Assembly (NCBI RefSeq): GCF_029784165.1
Contig: NC_073696.1
Location: forward strand, 80,908,220-80,972,219
Direction of reading: 5' to 3'
DNA: 64,000 bases
Origin: Wyeomyia smithii
Lineage: Eukaryota; Arthropoda; Insecta; Diptera; Culicidae
Shown: positions 11,806 to 22,868 of the stretch, piece by piece
Position numbering within the stretch: the first letter of the stretch is position 1
How the letters are laid out: every line of letters begins with the position of its first letter
Made by a program: the position numbers and the translations under genes
Notes under the pieces: model-generated
Databases searched by the model: none
The model's input: only the letters and a program-made list of their open reading frames with translations
What the model was told of the DNA's origin: nothing

Positions 11806-12262
11806 CTTTCCCGGATTGGCTGTCGATGGTTGATTTTCGCAATCGCAACACTCTGCAGCTGTCCGCAACCGAGAGCACAATATTGGCATTGCCCTCGGCT
11901 CGGTAGACGAGCCGGCTTTCGTCAATCAACTCAACGACAGCGTGTCCCTCGGAGTCATCTTCCTCTTCACTGCTTCCTATGTCCCGATGCGATACTGCTG
12001 CTCTCTCCGTTCGGCGTTGCAAAATTTCCTCCTGCGCTAGCGCCGCCTCATTACTTGGCTTTCGTTCGACCGTCATGCTATCAGACCGACTGCCCCTGCA
12101 GCATACAATCCGGCCAAACCGAAGGCCAGTTTCACGCTCACTGCACGAATCGGAAGAATCATTTTGTGTGCCGCAGTTTCTGAAATATTTTGTCACAGCT
12201 CGATTTATCACAGTTCCACCATCGTAGCAGTGCTGGCCGTAATTGGTGTTGAGTTTTCCCAT
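11806..12262 (-). CDS. IPPK/Ipk1-like kinase, first coding exon
   Basis: Likely inositol-pentakisphosphate 2-kinase, which phosphorylates Ins(1,3,4,5,6)P5 to phytate (IP6). The 152 codons start at an ATG at 12262; the frame is open three codons further up but only from a GTG. The first ~95 residues are low-complexity and not recognised, followed by an acidic Ser/Glu/Asp patch (about 97-106). The family signature then appears: YRAEGNANIVL at 120-130, matching the glycine-rich nucleotide loop of IPPK proteins, and VLRLRK at 138-143 with the expected basic end. The exon stops at a clean donor, GGGAAAG|GTGAG, in phase 1, which fits the phase of exon 2. GC content is well above its surroundings. 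Family assignment rests on motif recall, not a search. A long disordered N-terminus is unusual and may differ from the annotated start in other species. Confidence 0.72.
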
Positions 12263-12553
12263 ACTGGTCACCGGTCACGATTCACTCCGCTTGTAGCAAT
12301 GCTTAACTATTAACTGAAACTAGTTTAATGCAAATGCACTTTCACAGACAGGCAAGCAACTTGAACTACTTTTTTGACCTCCCGATGAGAATCGATGGGT
12401 TTTTTAGTAGCGATTTGAACCACCGATCAGCTGCTGCCAAACGCGTTCCAAATAGTCCGCTATCGGTGACAAGTACTGAGAACCCCGATGTTAGCGCACA
12501 AAGGCTATCGCTGTTGGCCGAAGTAGTCTCGAGCGGCACCCCCGATGATATCA

Positions 12554-12561
12554 TATTTATA
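12554..12561 (-). promoter_or_regulatory. TATA-like box upstream of IPPK-like exon 1
   Basis: Minus-strand TATAAATA in a GC-rich setting (preceded by CCCCGG), about 290 nt upstream of the ATG at 12262. The interval 12263-12620 is markedly GC-rich compared with its neighbours, as expected for a promoter and 5' UTR. No transcript evidence is available. Confidence 0.35.
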
Positions 12562-12562
12562 C

Positions 12563-13815
12563 CGGGGTGGCGGGAGGTAGATTTTCGCTTTATTCACTTG
12601 ACTTTCCTCGTGGGCCTGTTACTTGAAGTGTGTGTGTTTGTACGACTGAAAACTTTTGGTAGACAATTGATGACGAGTGTGCATTCGACTCTGTAAGTAG
12701 AAGAAAAAAACAGAAAGTTCAAAACAACACTTAAGCGTGCATCGCATATGCGTGGTACCGCATTCAGTTCTGGGACGCGAGGACGGGAGTTACGGAGTAT
12801 CGACAGAGCGAGCGTTTAACATTAGTGTGTCAAACAGTTTTTCCAATAATCGGTTCACTCACTGCCGTTGGAATTGTTATTTAAAATTCGCACTGCTTAC
12901 CATGTTAAAAAAGAAAATTAAAAACCTCACAGAGCAACAGAAAGTTGTAGCCATGACATACATAATCTTTTAAAAAATATTTTAAACTTTTATTCAGTTC
13001 ATATGTTACGGTGCTTTTTTTTAAGTTATATCAAAACTAACTCGTTTTATATAAAAACTAGTTTTATTTTCCAATGTAGTGAATACTTGATAACTCAACA
13101 GGAGGCACCTTTTAACAATTCTATCTGCTTAATATGCCCGAAATGAATGAATAATTTTTGTCTAATACTGTGGGCATAATGGGCGTATGAACTGAACAAA
13201 AAAAAACAAAAAAAAAACAAAATGCACTCCTAAATGGCTTTTAACAAAACAAAATTGGAGCTCGAATTTATCTTGCGTCAGAAAATGGCCGAAAACGACA
13301 ATCAGAAGTGCATTCCAAATTAACCTAAAAAAAACTCTAAAAAGTAGAAAAAAGCATACAAAAGCATAATTTTTTGCTAAAAAAACATCCCTAAAGTCCA
13401 GAAGAAGCCGAGAAGAAACATGTCCTGAATATAATTTTAAGTGACTACGAACACGTTAAGAGGAAAAAACAAAAATCCAAAGAACGCAACTGAAGGTAAG
13501 AAAATGCTTACAATGTGTAGCTTTTGCAGAAAAAAACTTCAGTAAAAAGTGGATGTTATGAGATGATTTTTTCCTTTGGCCTTTTTTCAGGAAATATTTT
13601 TTTGCGGTATATATCCTTTCTGGAACGACCACAGCACTACCTACAACTCTGCTGAAGACATAACATAAATCAAACAAACCATTTTGGCTCAAATAAAATA
13701 AATATTTATTTTGAAAGTTGTAACTTTTTTGTCTCTTATTATCTTCAATCGGTGAAAAATTAGTTTTTAAAAAAGCTGCTTTTTGAGATATTTAATATTT
13801 TGTGACAATTTGTAA
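12563..13815. other. Upstream intergenic region, no gene seen
   Basis: GC-rich to about 12870, consistent with promoter-proximal sequence, then AT-rich. A 122-codon plus-strand ORF at 12328-12696 overlaps the presumed 5' UTR and promoter and has no recognised domain. No repeat ends identified. Confidence 0.4.
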
Positions 13816-14025
13816 TCTCCCAGATGGTCTCGAGGTACGATGCTGGCCTAGTAAGCCAGTCGTCGTAGGTTCGAGTCTCGGCTCGAGAGAAACTGTTAGT
13901 GTCAGTAGGATCGTAGCGCTAGCCCCGCAATTGTCCTGTACAACTAAACAGTCGGCTGCAAAGTCTGTGTATAATAAAACAGAAAGTCAAGTTCTGTATC
14001 GGAATGTAGCACCAAGGCTTTTCTT
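13816..14025 (+). mobile_element. tRNA-derived SINE, copy 1
   Basis: Flanked by a perfect 13-bp target duplication, TGACAATTTGTAA (13803-13815 and 14026-14038). The head folds like a tRNA, with anticodon stem CTGGC/GCCAG around loop CTAGTAA and a B-box arm GGTTCGAGTCTC. The body (GATCGTAGCGCTAGCCCCGC and onward) is shared with copies at 29430 and 33696. It ends in GCTTTTCTT rather than poly(A). Confidence 0.9.
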
Positions 14026-14038
14026 TGACAATTTGTAA

Positions 14039-14988
14039 CATTTGGAACAGAAAAAAAATTACAGTGCATATATTTCTTCTACAACCGCAATTTTATAACC
14101 TACTAGCTCAATATCCGATCTCACGCGGAAACCAACGTTAGCTCTCCTTGTTCTGTTACTGAGGACTAATTGGTTGAATTCGACAGTTTATATTCTATAT
14201 CTTGATTCAATCTATAATTTTTAATCAAGTTGTAGGAATATCCCGTATGGGCCATTTTGCCCAAAATAAATAGGAACGACCAAAAGGCAGTAAAAAACAG
14301 GGATACAGATTTGTCTGTGAAATGCAGATTTTAGGAGTCCGTGGGCCATTTTTTTTTAATTTGCAAACATTCATTTTTATTTTTGCCTAGCTTGCAAACT
14401 TTTTTGTGAATCTATTTACATTTACGCGATTTTTTCCAAAATGTGTGCAGATTTTTGCTTGTTTAAACAAAATTTTTCGACATCGACCAACATACACCTT
14501 CGATGGAAATAAAACCGACAAACAAAGGTATATAGAGTTGACAATGACAATAGCAAGCAACATTTTGTTGAACGATGGAAAATCTATTTTACTGTCAACA
14601 ATTGCGACTCAGAAAGAATAGGGGATAATTGTTCAAGCGATCGCAATCTTTTCTCTCTTCCGATAATTATCACCTCGCGATTGTTCTCTTGTGTTTTGAC
14701 CCTTCGATCCAGTGAGAAGTGAATCATCGTTTTGTAGAGCTGTTGGAAATTCAATCACTGAGAGAGAATAAATTATCTCAGCAAATCTCCGAACTAGTTC
14801 ACTGGGACCAGCATATCATACGAAAATTGTTACAATCGACTTAGAGACGAAGTTGACTCACACGCTGAAAAGACCAAATGTTTATCGGCGATTTTATCGC
14901 CGATCACCATCATTGGTTATTATTTATTCTCCAAGTTTGCTACCACTGCAGAGTTCTTCAAGGCATTGTCATGTATAAAAATGCAGAA
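14039..14988. other. AT-rich intergenic, no gene seen
   Basis: No coding region, repeat end or RNA gene recognised. A small inverted GGCGATTTTATCGCC lies at 14887-14901. Confidence 0.5.
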
Positions 14989-16528
14989 GTTTTCTCTCTC
15001 TCTCTATGTTAATCTCTCCCAATTTGCTCTTCTAATTCTCAATTCTAATTTTCTTTTCTTATTCTCTCTTCTAATCTTTTTGTTCTACTCTACCAATCTC
15101 TACTCTCTACTCTCTCTATTCTCTTCTAATTCTCTCTTCTTAATTTTTTTTCTAATTATCTTCTAATTCTCTCTTCTAATTCTCTTTTCTTATTCTCCCT
15201 TCTACTTCTCTAATCTAATTCTCTTTTTCAATTCTCTCTTTTACTTCTCTCTTCTAATTCTTTTTTTTTCAATTCTCTCTTCTAATTCTTTTTATTTAAT
15301 TCCATCTTCTAATTCTCTCTTTTGATTCACTCTTCTAATTCTGTCTTCTAATCCTTTCTTCTAATTCTCTTTTCTACTATTCACTTCTTATTTTCTCTTC
15401 TAAATCTCTCTTCCAACTTCTCTCAGCTAAATTCTCTCTACTAAAATGTCTCTTCTAATTTCCTCTTCTATTTTTCTCTTCTAATTCTCATTCTTAATTC
15501 GCTCTTCTAAATTCTCTTTTCTAATTATTTTTTTCTACTTTTCCCTTCTAATTCTCTTTTCTATTTCTCTCTTCGAATTCGCTCTTCTAGTTCTTTTTTC
15601 TAATTCTCTCTTCTACTTTTCCCTTTTATTTTTTTATTTTTTAATTCACTCTTCAAATTCTCTTTTCCAACTCTTTCTTCTATTTCTCTCTTCTGATTCC
15701 CTTCTCCAATTCTCTTTTTCTTCCCTTCTATTTCTCTCTTCTAATTCTTTCTGTTACATCCCTCTTCTAATTCTTTTTTCTAATTCTCTTTTATAATTCT
15801 CTCTTCTTGCTAGTTCTCTCTTTCAATTCTCTCTTCTACTTTTCCTTTTTTATTCTTTCTTCTAGTACTCTCTTTCAATTCTCCCTTCTAATTCTCTGTT
15901 TTATATCTCTCTTCTCCCTTCTAATCTCTCTTTCTTTTACTTTTCCCTTCTGATCCTCGCTTCAAAATCTCTCTTCTAATTATCTTTTCTACTTTTCACT
16001 TCTCATTCTCTCTTCTAATACTCTCTTCTAAACTATCTATTCTTATTATCTCTTCTACTTTCCCTTCCAATTCTTACTTCTCATTTTATTTTCTAATTCT
16101 TTCTTCTCATTCTCTCTTCAAATTCTCTCTTCTTATTATCTCTTCTAATTCTTCCTTCTAATTCTCTTTCTTAATTCTCTTTCTTAATTCTCTTTTTCAA
16201 TTATCACTTCTAATCCCCTCTTTCAATTCTCTCTTCTAAATTTTATTTTTTAGTTCTCTCTTTTGATTATCTCTTCTAATTGTCTCTTCTAATTATCTCT
16301 TCTACTTTTCCCTTCTAATTCTCTCATCTAATTCTTTCTTCTAATTCTCTCTCCTACTTTCCGCTTTTAATTCTCTCTTCCAATTCTTTTTTATAATTCT
16401 CTCCTCTGATTCTTTCTTTTAATTCCCTCTTCTATCTCTCTCTTCTAATTCCCTCTTCTAATTCTCTCTTCTTATCCTCTTTTCCAATTCTCTCTTCTTA
16501 TTATCTCTTCTAATTCTCTTTCCTAATT
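14989..16528. repeat. 1.5-kb pyrimidine-strand minisatellite (TTCTAATTCTCTC)n
   Basis: About 1,540 bp in which the plus strand is almost purely T and C with scattered AA. The drifting unit is 10-14 bp with core CTCTCTTCTAATT. The units are diverged and unequal in length. Plus-strand ORFs here are low-complexity artefacts. Such a tract can adopt triplex (H-DNA) structure; that is inference. Confidence 0.92.
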
Positions 16529-17460
16529 ATCGTCGTCGCCAAATGGCATCGAAGCACAATTATAACTTTCAAGGTTTTGAATATTGAGATGTGTTTAAAT
16601 ATTTTTATCACTTTTTCAAATGCCATGAGATGTCCTCTTGAATTTAAAATTGGCATTGTACCCCAAAATTCAAATTTTTGGCATATACTCGGTTCTTAAA
16701 ATATTATTATTGGGGAGAATTTGAACATTTTATAATTTTACATAGCAGAAACCTGCTGGCTTTTGAAATGACGCTAGACATCAATTTACTGTTTTTTCGC
16801 CAGTCCTTTCAATTTCGAAAATACAAAAATTGTGGGGCGTTATTTTGGATTAATAAATCGTGTCAGACATCGATATTTGGTCTTTATAATGGGAGCGTAA
16901 ATGATCGAATTTCACACGACGACGTTATCTCGATTTCGAAAATACCATATATTTCAGAAAACATAAACGATATTTGCAGATCTCCAGAAACTGGAAGTCG
17001 GCAACTCGATTTTCCAAATAGTGTCGAATACAAATATCCGGCTTCTAAGCGTAATCTTTGCTCCGGAAATACCAATATTGAAGGTTTGCGAACATTTTCA
17101 CTAGATTTAAATAGCGCCGAACATCATATTTCAGTCTCTGGACATTCACTTTCGGTCTCAAAACGTAACCAAGGGACCGAAAATCATCGAGTTCATTTGA
17201 AAATGCTCCATGATGCATGAGAATTCCTAACTTTTATATCCGTCCTTCCCAATATTTCCATGACCAATTCCTTTGTACAAAGAACACGTATGGATAAGTA
17301 GATTCATCCGACATTCGTGGTGACAGTACAAATTACCTCGTGTAAATTTCATAGAAGCATGAATTGAATTTATGAAAACATAATAACCCATTATTTTAAT
17401 CATTAGTCCTGAGAAAGTTATGTATTGACTCTCGACTCGATAGATCATACCGATTAGCCA
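16529..17460. other. Unassigned repeat-like block with a 180-codon ORF
   Basis: A plus-strand ORF runs 16678-17220 with no recognised domain, first ATG late, and an amino-acid make-up typical of translated non-coding DNA. The nucleotide motif GAAACTGGAAGTCGGC (16987-17002) and the repeated CGATTTCGAAAATACC-type phrases are reminiscent of the block at 18864-19085, suggesting a dispersed non-coding repeat. Confidence 0.3.
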
Positions 17461-18863
17461 CAGAGGGCTACAACAGTTTCAAAACTGGTGATCAATAAAA
17501 CAGAAAAAATCCTATCGATGACGACACATCGAACGATCACTTCGTGAAAGCGCAGTGCTGCCTTACGCCTTCAAAATAATTCGCATTCACGTAAGACTAA
17601 TTTCGTCACCCTATCGGTTGACTGTCGTCCAATCAACTTGTTGACAGAAGTACCAGCCTTTACATACTGTTACTCAATCTGTCCGTAGACAGAAATGTAT
17701 TTTTTTTTGCACGCCATTCGACCGCCGGCTGGCCGCTGGGTCGCTCGATCGGTCGCCGCCGGGTTGCTGCCACTTTCCAACAAAGTTAAGCAAATGTTAC
17801 CACGAACATACACTCGACAGATTAAATTGCGTCAATGCCCTGACTGGTCACCGATTGAGTGCACCCGAGCCCAAGCCGACAGCAACCGGCTCTGGGCGCG
17901 CAATTTTATTTGGCGAGCGAGTTTTTTGTGTCTACTCCGAACGGCCTGCAATCAAGGGGCTGCTGTTGATAACGTAATAAGTTTGTTATTCCGGATGATT
18001 GCGAATATGAAGTGATAAAAAAAGCAAGTTGCCAGCAATATGCGTCTCGGTTATGGGCGGCATGTGTATATGTAAGCTTCGAGCTTACAAAGGTCAATGG
18101 AGGCCAATTGGTTGCCAAATATATTTTATCCATCGCGTTGATGTGACGATCTTGGCAAAGTGCTGGACGTGATTGGCCATAAGAGATTCTAATGGGAGGA
18201 CCATCAACATATATATTGTAATAAAACTTAACTCTTGTTAGTTGGTCGTTGCTAAGAGTACCAGTGAATCTCAGATTATCATGTTTTTTTTACGAACACT
18301 GTTATGGGCCACGATTCTAATCTTTCATTTGCACAATTCTGTCATCAGAGCAATGATACTTTATCCTTTCAGCAGATTGGTATAATTTATTAGAGAAACA
18401 TTAGCAGGAAGAAGTATTGAATTTGCATTACCAATAAGAATACTATAGAAAAAAATTGATTTTTTCACTGTCAATTTTTGTCATTCAAAGTAATTGTTTA
18501 TGTAGAAATACTTTGGAACTTACAAATTGGTTATTATGTCTGATTTATTACTTGATCATTTTGTGTGGTAACAAAAAATAGTTTTTACGATTCAAATAAT
18601 ATAGATTGAACAAGTCCACTTTTCGATGTATTTCAAACAAATCTCATATCTGCTCGTTATTCCTTACTATCTAAATGACTCTTATTAGATGATGCTGATT
18701 TGACAAAAGAAGTACGTGCTAACGGTAGATATCGCAAACAACATTTTATTGTTTCCGATACCACGCAACATAGACATTTTTGGAATCGGAATGATACCTA
18801 GAGACAACAAATCATCATCAGATGCTTTTGTGAAATCAAGATAATGGATTCCTTGAAAACAGT
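17461..18863. other. Intergenic; short GC-rich interval
   Basis: The part at 17690-17960 is locally GC- and CpG-rich (CGACCGCCGGCTGGCCGCTG). It contains a 106-codon plus-strand ORF (17695-18015) without recognised domain. It could be promoter-proximal sequence of an unseen gene. The remainder is AT-rich with nothing identified. Confidence 0.35.
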
Positions 18864-19085
18864 TTGAACCAGCTGAATTACGCCCAAAAGCCGGGAATCA
18901 ACTCGAGACGTCATTGTGAAACTCAAGATGACGACTTTCGGTTTCTTCTGGCCAAATATCGGCCAAATGATGTCCAGGTGACAGAAACCAACTTCAAATC
19001 ATGCCCAGAGGTCGAAAATCAACCTTACAGGCCGTTTTTAAATCCAATATGGCTAGTGCAGGTTTCTACAAAGCACCTGAGGGAA
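18864..19085. mobile_element. Dispersed non-coding repeat block
   Basis: Distinct GC-balanced block with phrases such as GACGACTTTCGGTTTCTTCT and GGCCAAATATCGGCC, ending at the point where Juan-like homology is broken off (about 19085). The short plus-strand ORF is not recognised. It probably inserted into, or replaced, the rest of the Juan-like element. Confidence 0.4.
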
Positions 19086-19329
19086 CATCTCGGTTACGGA
19101 TACAAGTGTAATTTTCAAACGAATTAGAAGTTGAAGATTTTCGTCAATTATTGGTGAATAAAATTTCACTTGAGCCTTTGGAAGAGAATAATTCCTGGCA
19201 TCAATAATTGCACATTTTAATGATTCCAAAGCGGAATCAATATTTACTTCGTTTTGCAAATCCTGCTCATTAATGAAATTACTCTCAATATGAGTTTTAT
19301 ATTTTATCCAATTAGCCTTGTGATAATTA

Positions 19330-19985
19330 AAAACAGAGCTCATAGGGCTTAAAACTGATTCATGTGATATAGAAAAAGTTATTGAAAGATGGTCAGAATC
19401 AATGTGTGATCAATTGTGTGCATGTGTGATCAATTCACTACATACATGACTTCGATCTGTTAGCACCAAATCAACTGTTGAAGGATTCCTTACAGTAGAA
19501 AAACATGTAGGTCTATTCACAGACAAAAATAGAATAGTATCCTGAGAAACAATCATTGAATAAAATTTTGCCATTGGAACTACATTGAGAATTATTCCAT
19601 GACCAATATAGCATTAAAATCGCCGATTATAAAAAAATTGAGCGATTTCTGGTGAGTTTTCGCAAATCATCATTAAAATAATTTTGGTGCTCGCGCGGCA
19701 AAAATAATAAAATCCCAAATTCAGTTTGAACTTCAATTCCCAAAGGTTCAATAACGTTCGTCTCAAGATGGGGAAGAGCACGATGTTTAATTCGGCGATG
19801 AATAACAATTGCAACTCCACCGCCGGAACCCTGAATCCTATCATATCTATGAACCACGTAATTGGGATCATATTTTAATTTAATGTTAGGCTTCAAAAAT
19901 GTTTCAGTAATAATTGCAATGTACACATTATACTGTTAAAAAATTAAAAAGCTCGTCCTCATTGGCTTTCAAGGAGCGAGCATTC
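19330..19985 (-). pseudogene. Juan-like ORF2 endonuclease domain, degenerate
   Basis: The clearest segment (19926-19627) reads IITETFLKPN, then YDRIQGSGGGVAIVIHRRIK, then EPLGIEVQ, the Glu-containing and central motifs of the APE-type endonuclease that nicks target DNA in Jockey-clade elements. Downstream in another frame come a degenerate DFNA-like step and a DSDHLS-type terminus, then linker (19343-19086). Several frameshifts separate the segments; no intact catalytic domain remains. Confidence 0.72.
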
Positions 19986-20044
19986 CAATTTAATATTTTG
20001 ATTGATATTTTTACAATCATTGTTTTATTTCAAATTGGAAACAA

Positions 20045-21570
20045 TTTTAAGTGTTAAACTTGATCCAATTTGAATTGCTTCAAACATGGAATTTACCTGC
20101 AACATGGCGTTCATAATAAGACCGAACATTGCCAGAAAAAGAAAGTTGCAGAAAAGAAAGTTTACCTGTCGTAATAGGCCCCAGGCAGTTGAGATTAGAA
20201 AAAATATTTTCGGTAGCTATATTAGCTGGGGTAATCATTGTATTTTCATTTCCTACCGTTTTTTGTTTACCCCCCACATTAATAGTCATTTTCGATTTAC
20301 CTATTAGGCGGAATAATGTTCGAACTACCCGTAACCTAGGCATACGTTAGACGGGTATGCGAAGGAGTAGAAAAATTGGGCGGTACAGCTGGTATGCTTG
20401 AAAAATTATGTTTTGAAGTTTGTTTTGATTGGGAAATTGACTTTTGTCCACCCTGCCTTGCCTGAACAATGGCTAAACGGACAGGGCATTCGTAAAAATT
20501 TGACGTGTGGTTGCCGTTACAATTCGCCCAACGAAAATTTTTACTCTCTCTCACAGGACATGTGTTCTTTTGGTGAGAGTTTCCACAATAAAGACATTTT
20601 TGGTCCATGTTACAGAAATTAGATTCATGGCCATGACGTTGGCAAATATGGCATTGGGTGATATGCTTTTCATCCCCGCCAAACTTCCTATAAATTTCCC
20701 ATTTACCCGCACATTAAAGCATGTGCTTTTTCAAAAAATTCAAAATTGTTAACCTCACTGCGGTTAAAATGAATTTGAATAGTTTACAAGGGAAACTCAA
20801 GTTCTCTGGTTGCTTTTATTTCGTGGTTTCTATTTCATAGGAATTATTTGGGTTGGGGCTATGCCAAGTACCGTGCTGGATCGAAACCCGTACAATATCG
20901 AAATCCGTACACCTTGATGTTTTTCGTCAGTTTTAAGCATTATAAAAATGAAAATTCATATGATAGTTACATGTACAAACATGTAACTATCATATAGATT
21001 TTTATTCTTATAATGCTTAAAACTGACGAAAAACATCAAGGTGTACGGATTTCGATACTGTACGGGTTTCGATCCAGCACGGTAATTCTGCCAAAGTAAT
21101 TTTGATCTCATCAATGGTTTAAGCGTTGGTGAAACCTTTCAAGACAACCTTGAACGGCTTGGCGTTTTTAGTGTCGTAGGTTAAAAATTTGTACATCTTG
21201 TCAGTTAAATACTGAACAAGACGATTACGATCTTTCATTGAGTCGGCTAATAAGGCGGCATAGTTCGATAGGTAACTTCAACGTCATAAACAAACGTTGA
21301 AAGTTCCTTTTTGAAAATATTAAATTCAGAAGAAATAGTTACCGCAATAGGTGGAACTTTCTCCTTTTAGAGAGAATTTACATTTTGTGAAGTTTCATTG
21401 GTGACAACTTCCATTTCGCCGGCTTCTTGCTCAGGCAAAATATCAAATACGTTTTCGCTGCAGACACTCGAATTTTCCGAGAGAAAATGCTCTCTCTTTC
21501 TCCTCGTAAAGATGCGCCGTTTCTTTTTTCGCCCTGTCATTACAGGTGATATGAAAAATGTTAAAAACAA
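20045..21570 (-). pseudogene. Juan-like ORF1 (gag), degenerate
   Basis: The N-terminal piece (21570-21367) is basic (GRKKKRRIFTRRKRE) and then acidic, as in Jockey gag proteins. Downstream comes a zinc-knuckle region at about 20608-20480: CLYCGNSHQKNTC is a CCHC knuckle, followed by a second (ANCNGNH...YEC) whose first Cys is replaced. The C-terminal piece (20343-20080) continues the same protein. ORF1 binds the element RNA in this family. It is interrupted by frameshifts and by the MITE, so it is inactive. Confidence 0.72.
20871..21082. mobile_element. 212-bp foldback MITE in TA
   Basis: Almost entirely palindromic: CCGTGCTGGATCGAAACCCG at one end and its inverse at the other, with arms of about 100 bp meeting near 20975. 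Flanked by TA on both sides (20869-20870, 21083-21084), fitting Tc1/mariner-type insertion. It interrupts the Juan-like gag. Confidence 0.85.
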
Positions 21571-22643
21571 ATATTAAATTCAAAAGTAGGTAGTCTTGAT
21601 AAAGACTGATGTAAGATAACTTTCAGGTAGTGTTCAGAAGACGCACTGACAAAACGCAAACTTTGAAGCTATAGACCAGTCCTCAAGCTACCGAAAACAC
21701 GTCTGATCTGTAGGACAGTTTAAGACGTACTGACTGAAGAAGATTTAGCTTCGGAACAAATAAATACTACTCTCAAAAAGACCATTCTTCATGATTTGCT
21801 ATGACGCTTACATTCGTATCCTTCGGAAGGATTGCTTCTAATATGTTCAAAGAGATAAATTGAGTCTACTATATAAAGTTTGCCATCTTTGAAACACCAA
21901 AACGTCCATGAATGCCTCAAAAGATGGATTTCGGTTACTATAAGCTTAGAGAGTGTATTGTATTTTTATTCTGAAAGCCCGTTACTCATTCTTAATCAGG
22001 CTTGTAAACGGTCACCATTTTCATTTGATCTCGCTTCCACAGTCACAGTCGGCTTTCGCTCGTAAATGTAAAACAACCAAACCATCGCCGTTCAGGTCAC
22101 AGAAAGAAAAGGATAGTCAAACGACACTCGCGTATCAAAAAGATGCACACTGTCAATCGTTTAGCGATGCTATTTCGGCCTATTTTTGTCTACTTCGTTC
22201 ATTTATGTTGAGAAATATTATTACAAGATCAATGATATAAATAATTTCCAGAATAAACGCACTCAACGTGCGTAATTCTCATTTCTAGAAAAAATTTCAA
22301 AACACGTTTGAGGAAAATAACGTCGTGATGGCGATACTCATTTGACATGTTAGTTTAAGAATGTATTCAGACAGTGAGCCTTGGTAGCGTCAGAGGAAGA
22401 AGAAGACGATTATCGCAGTGAAAAGTGGTTCTACCGTGACCATTTCGAAGCCGGTTCATAATTATAAATTAAACATTATACTTATACAGGTTTGTTACAT
22501 CCATAGATTTAAATATAAGATTGTTGAATAACGTAGACTAGTCAAACATTAGAAAAAAGTGCTACCAACATTTATCTATTTACAGAAACGGTAATTTGTT
22601 CGCCTTTACGAACTAATTTCATTTTTGTCATATGACTTACATT
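21571..22643. other. Intergenic, possible Juan 5' UTR remnant
   Basis: The first 150 bp may belong to the Juan-like 5' UTR. Nothing else recognised. A local repeat AATTTGTTCGCCTTT begins at 22593 and recurs at 22867. Confidence 0.35.
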
Positions 22644-22868
22644 TTAAGTTTAGTAAAGCGGGCAATGTATGCAGTTTGCGAGGATGCGAAAATGAACGGG
22701 AATAGAAGGTGTGACCTTTAGCTTAGAAAAAAATTTCCCTCGTCCAGACAGGGATTTTCTCGTCAGGACGAGGGAAATTTTTTTCTAAGCCTACAGGTCA
22801 CACCTTCTATTCCCGTTCATTTTCGCATCCTCGCAAACTGCATACATTGCCCGCTTTACTAAACTTAA
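22644..22868. mobile_element. 225-bp foldback MITE in TTAA
   Basis: Near-perfect palindrome. GTTTAGTAAAGCGGGCAATG begins just after a left TTAA, and its inverse ends just before a right TTAA. Arms are about 95 bp, with a centre carrying CCCTCGTC repeats that pair again. TTAA at both edges suggests a piggyBac-type target. In addition, a 15-bp direct repeat AATTTGTTCGCCTTT lies at 22593-22607 and 22867-22881. Confidence 0.8.

Larger units (their letters stand above)
19086..21570 (-). mobile_element. Juan-like (Jockey clade) LINE, 3'-truncated relic
   Basis: Reads 5' to 3' on the minus strand: gag-like ORF1 (about 21570 to 20045), then an apurinic endonuclease domain (about 19980 to 19330), then the linker toward the reverse transcriptase, which stops at 19086. 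No RT domain follows. Frames are broken by many stops and shifts and by a foldback MITE at 20871-21082. Loss of the 3' rather than the 5' half is unusual for a LINE and implies later deletion or replacement. Confidence 0.8.

Noticed and set aside
11830..12227. Plus-strand ORFs opposite exon 1
   Set aside because: They are antisense shadows of the GC-rich IPPK-like exon; the conserved kinase motif is on the minus strand.
12328..12696. 122-codon plus-strand ORF upstream of the kinase gene
   Set aside because: Lies in the presumed promoter and 5' UTR, GC-rich by composition, with no recognised domain.
13816..13885. Functional tRNA gene
   Set aside because: The tRNA-like head is followed by a SINE body repeated at two other loci and lacks a full acceptor stem; same for 29338-29402 and 36950-37023.
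14966..15166. Hydrophobic Leu/Phe/Ser-rich ORF as a membrane protein
   Set aside because: Product of the pyrimidine-strand minisatellite.
16678..17220. 180-codon plus-strand ORF as a real gene
   Set aside because: No domain, no Kozak or splice context, and nucleotide phrases suggest a dispersed non-coding repeat.
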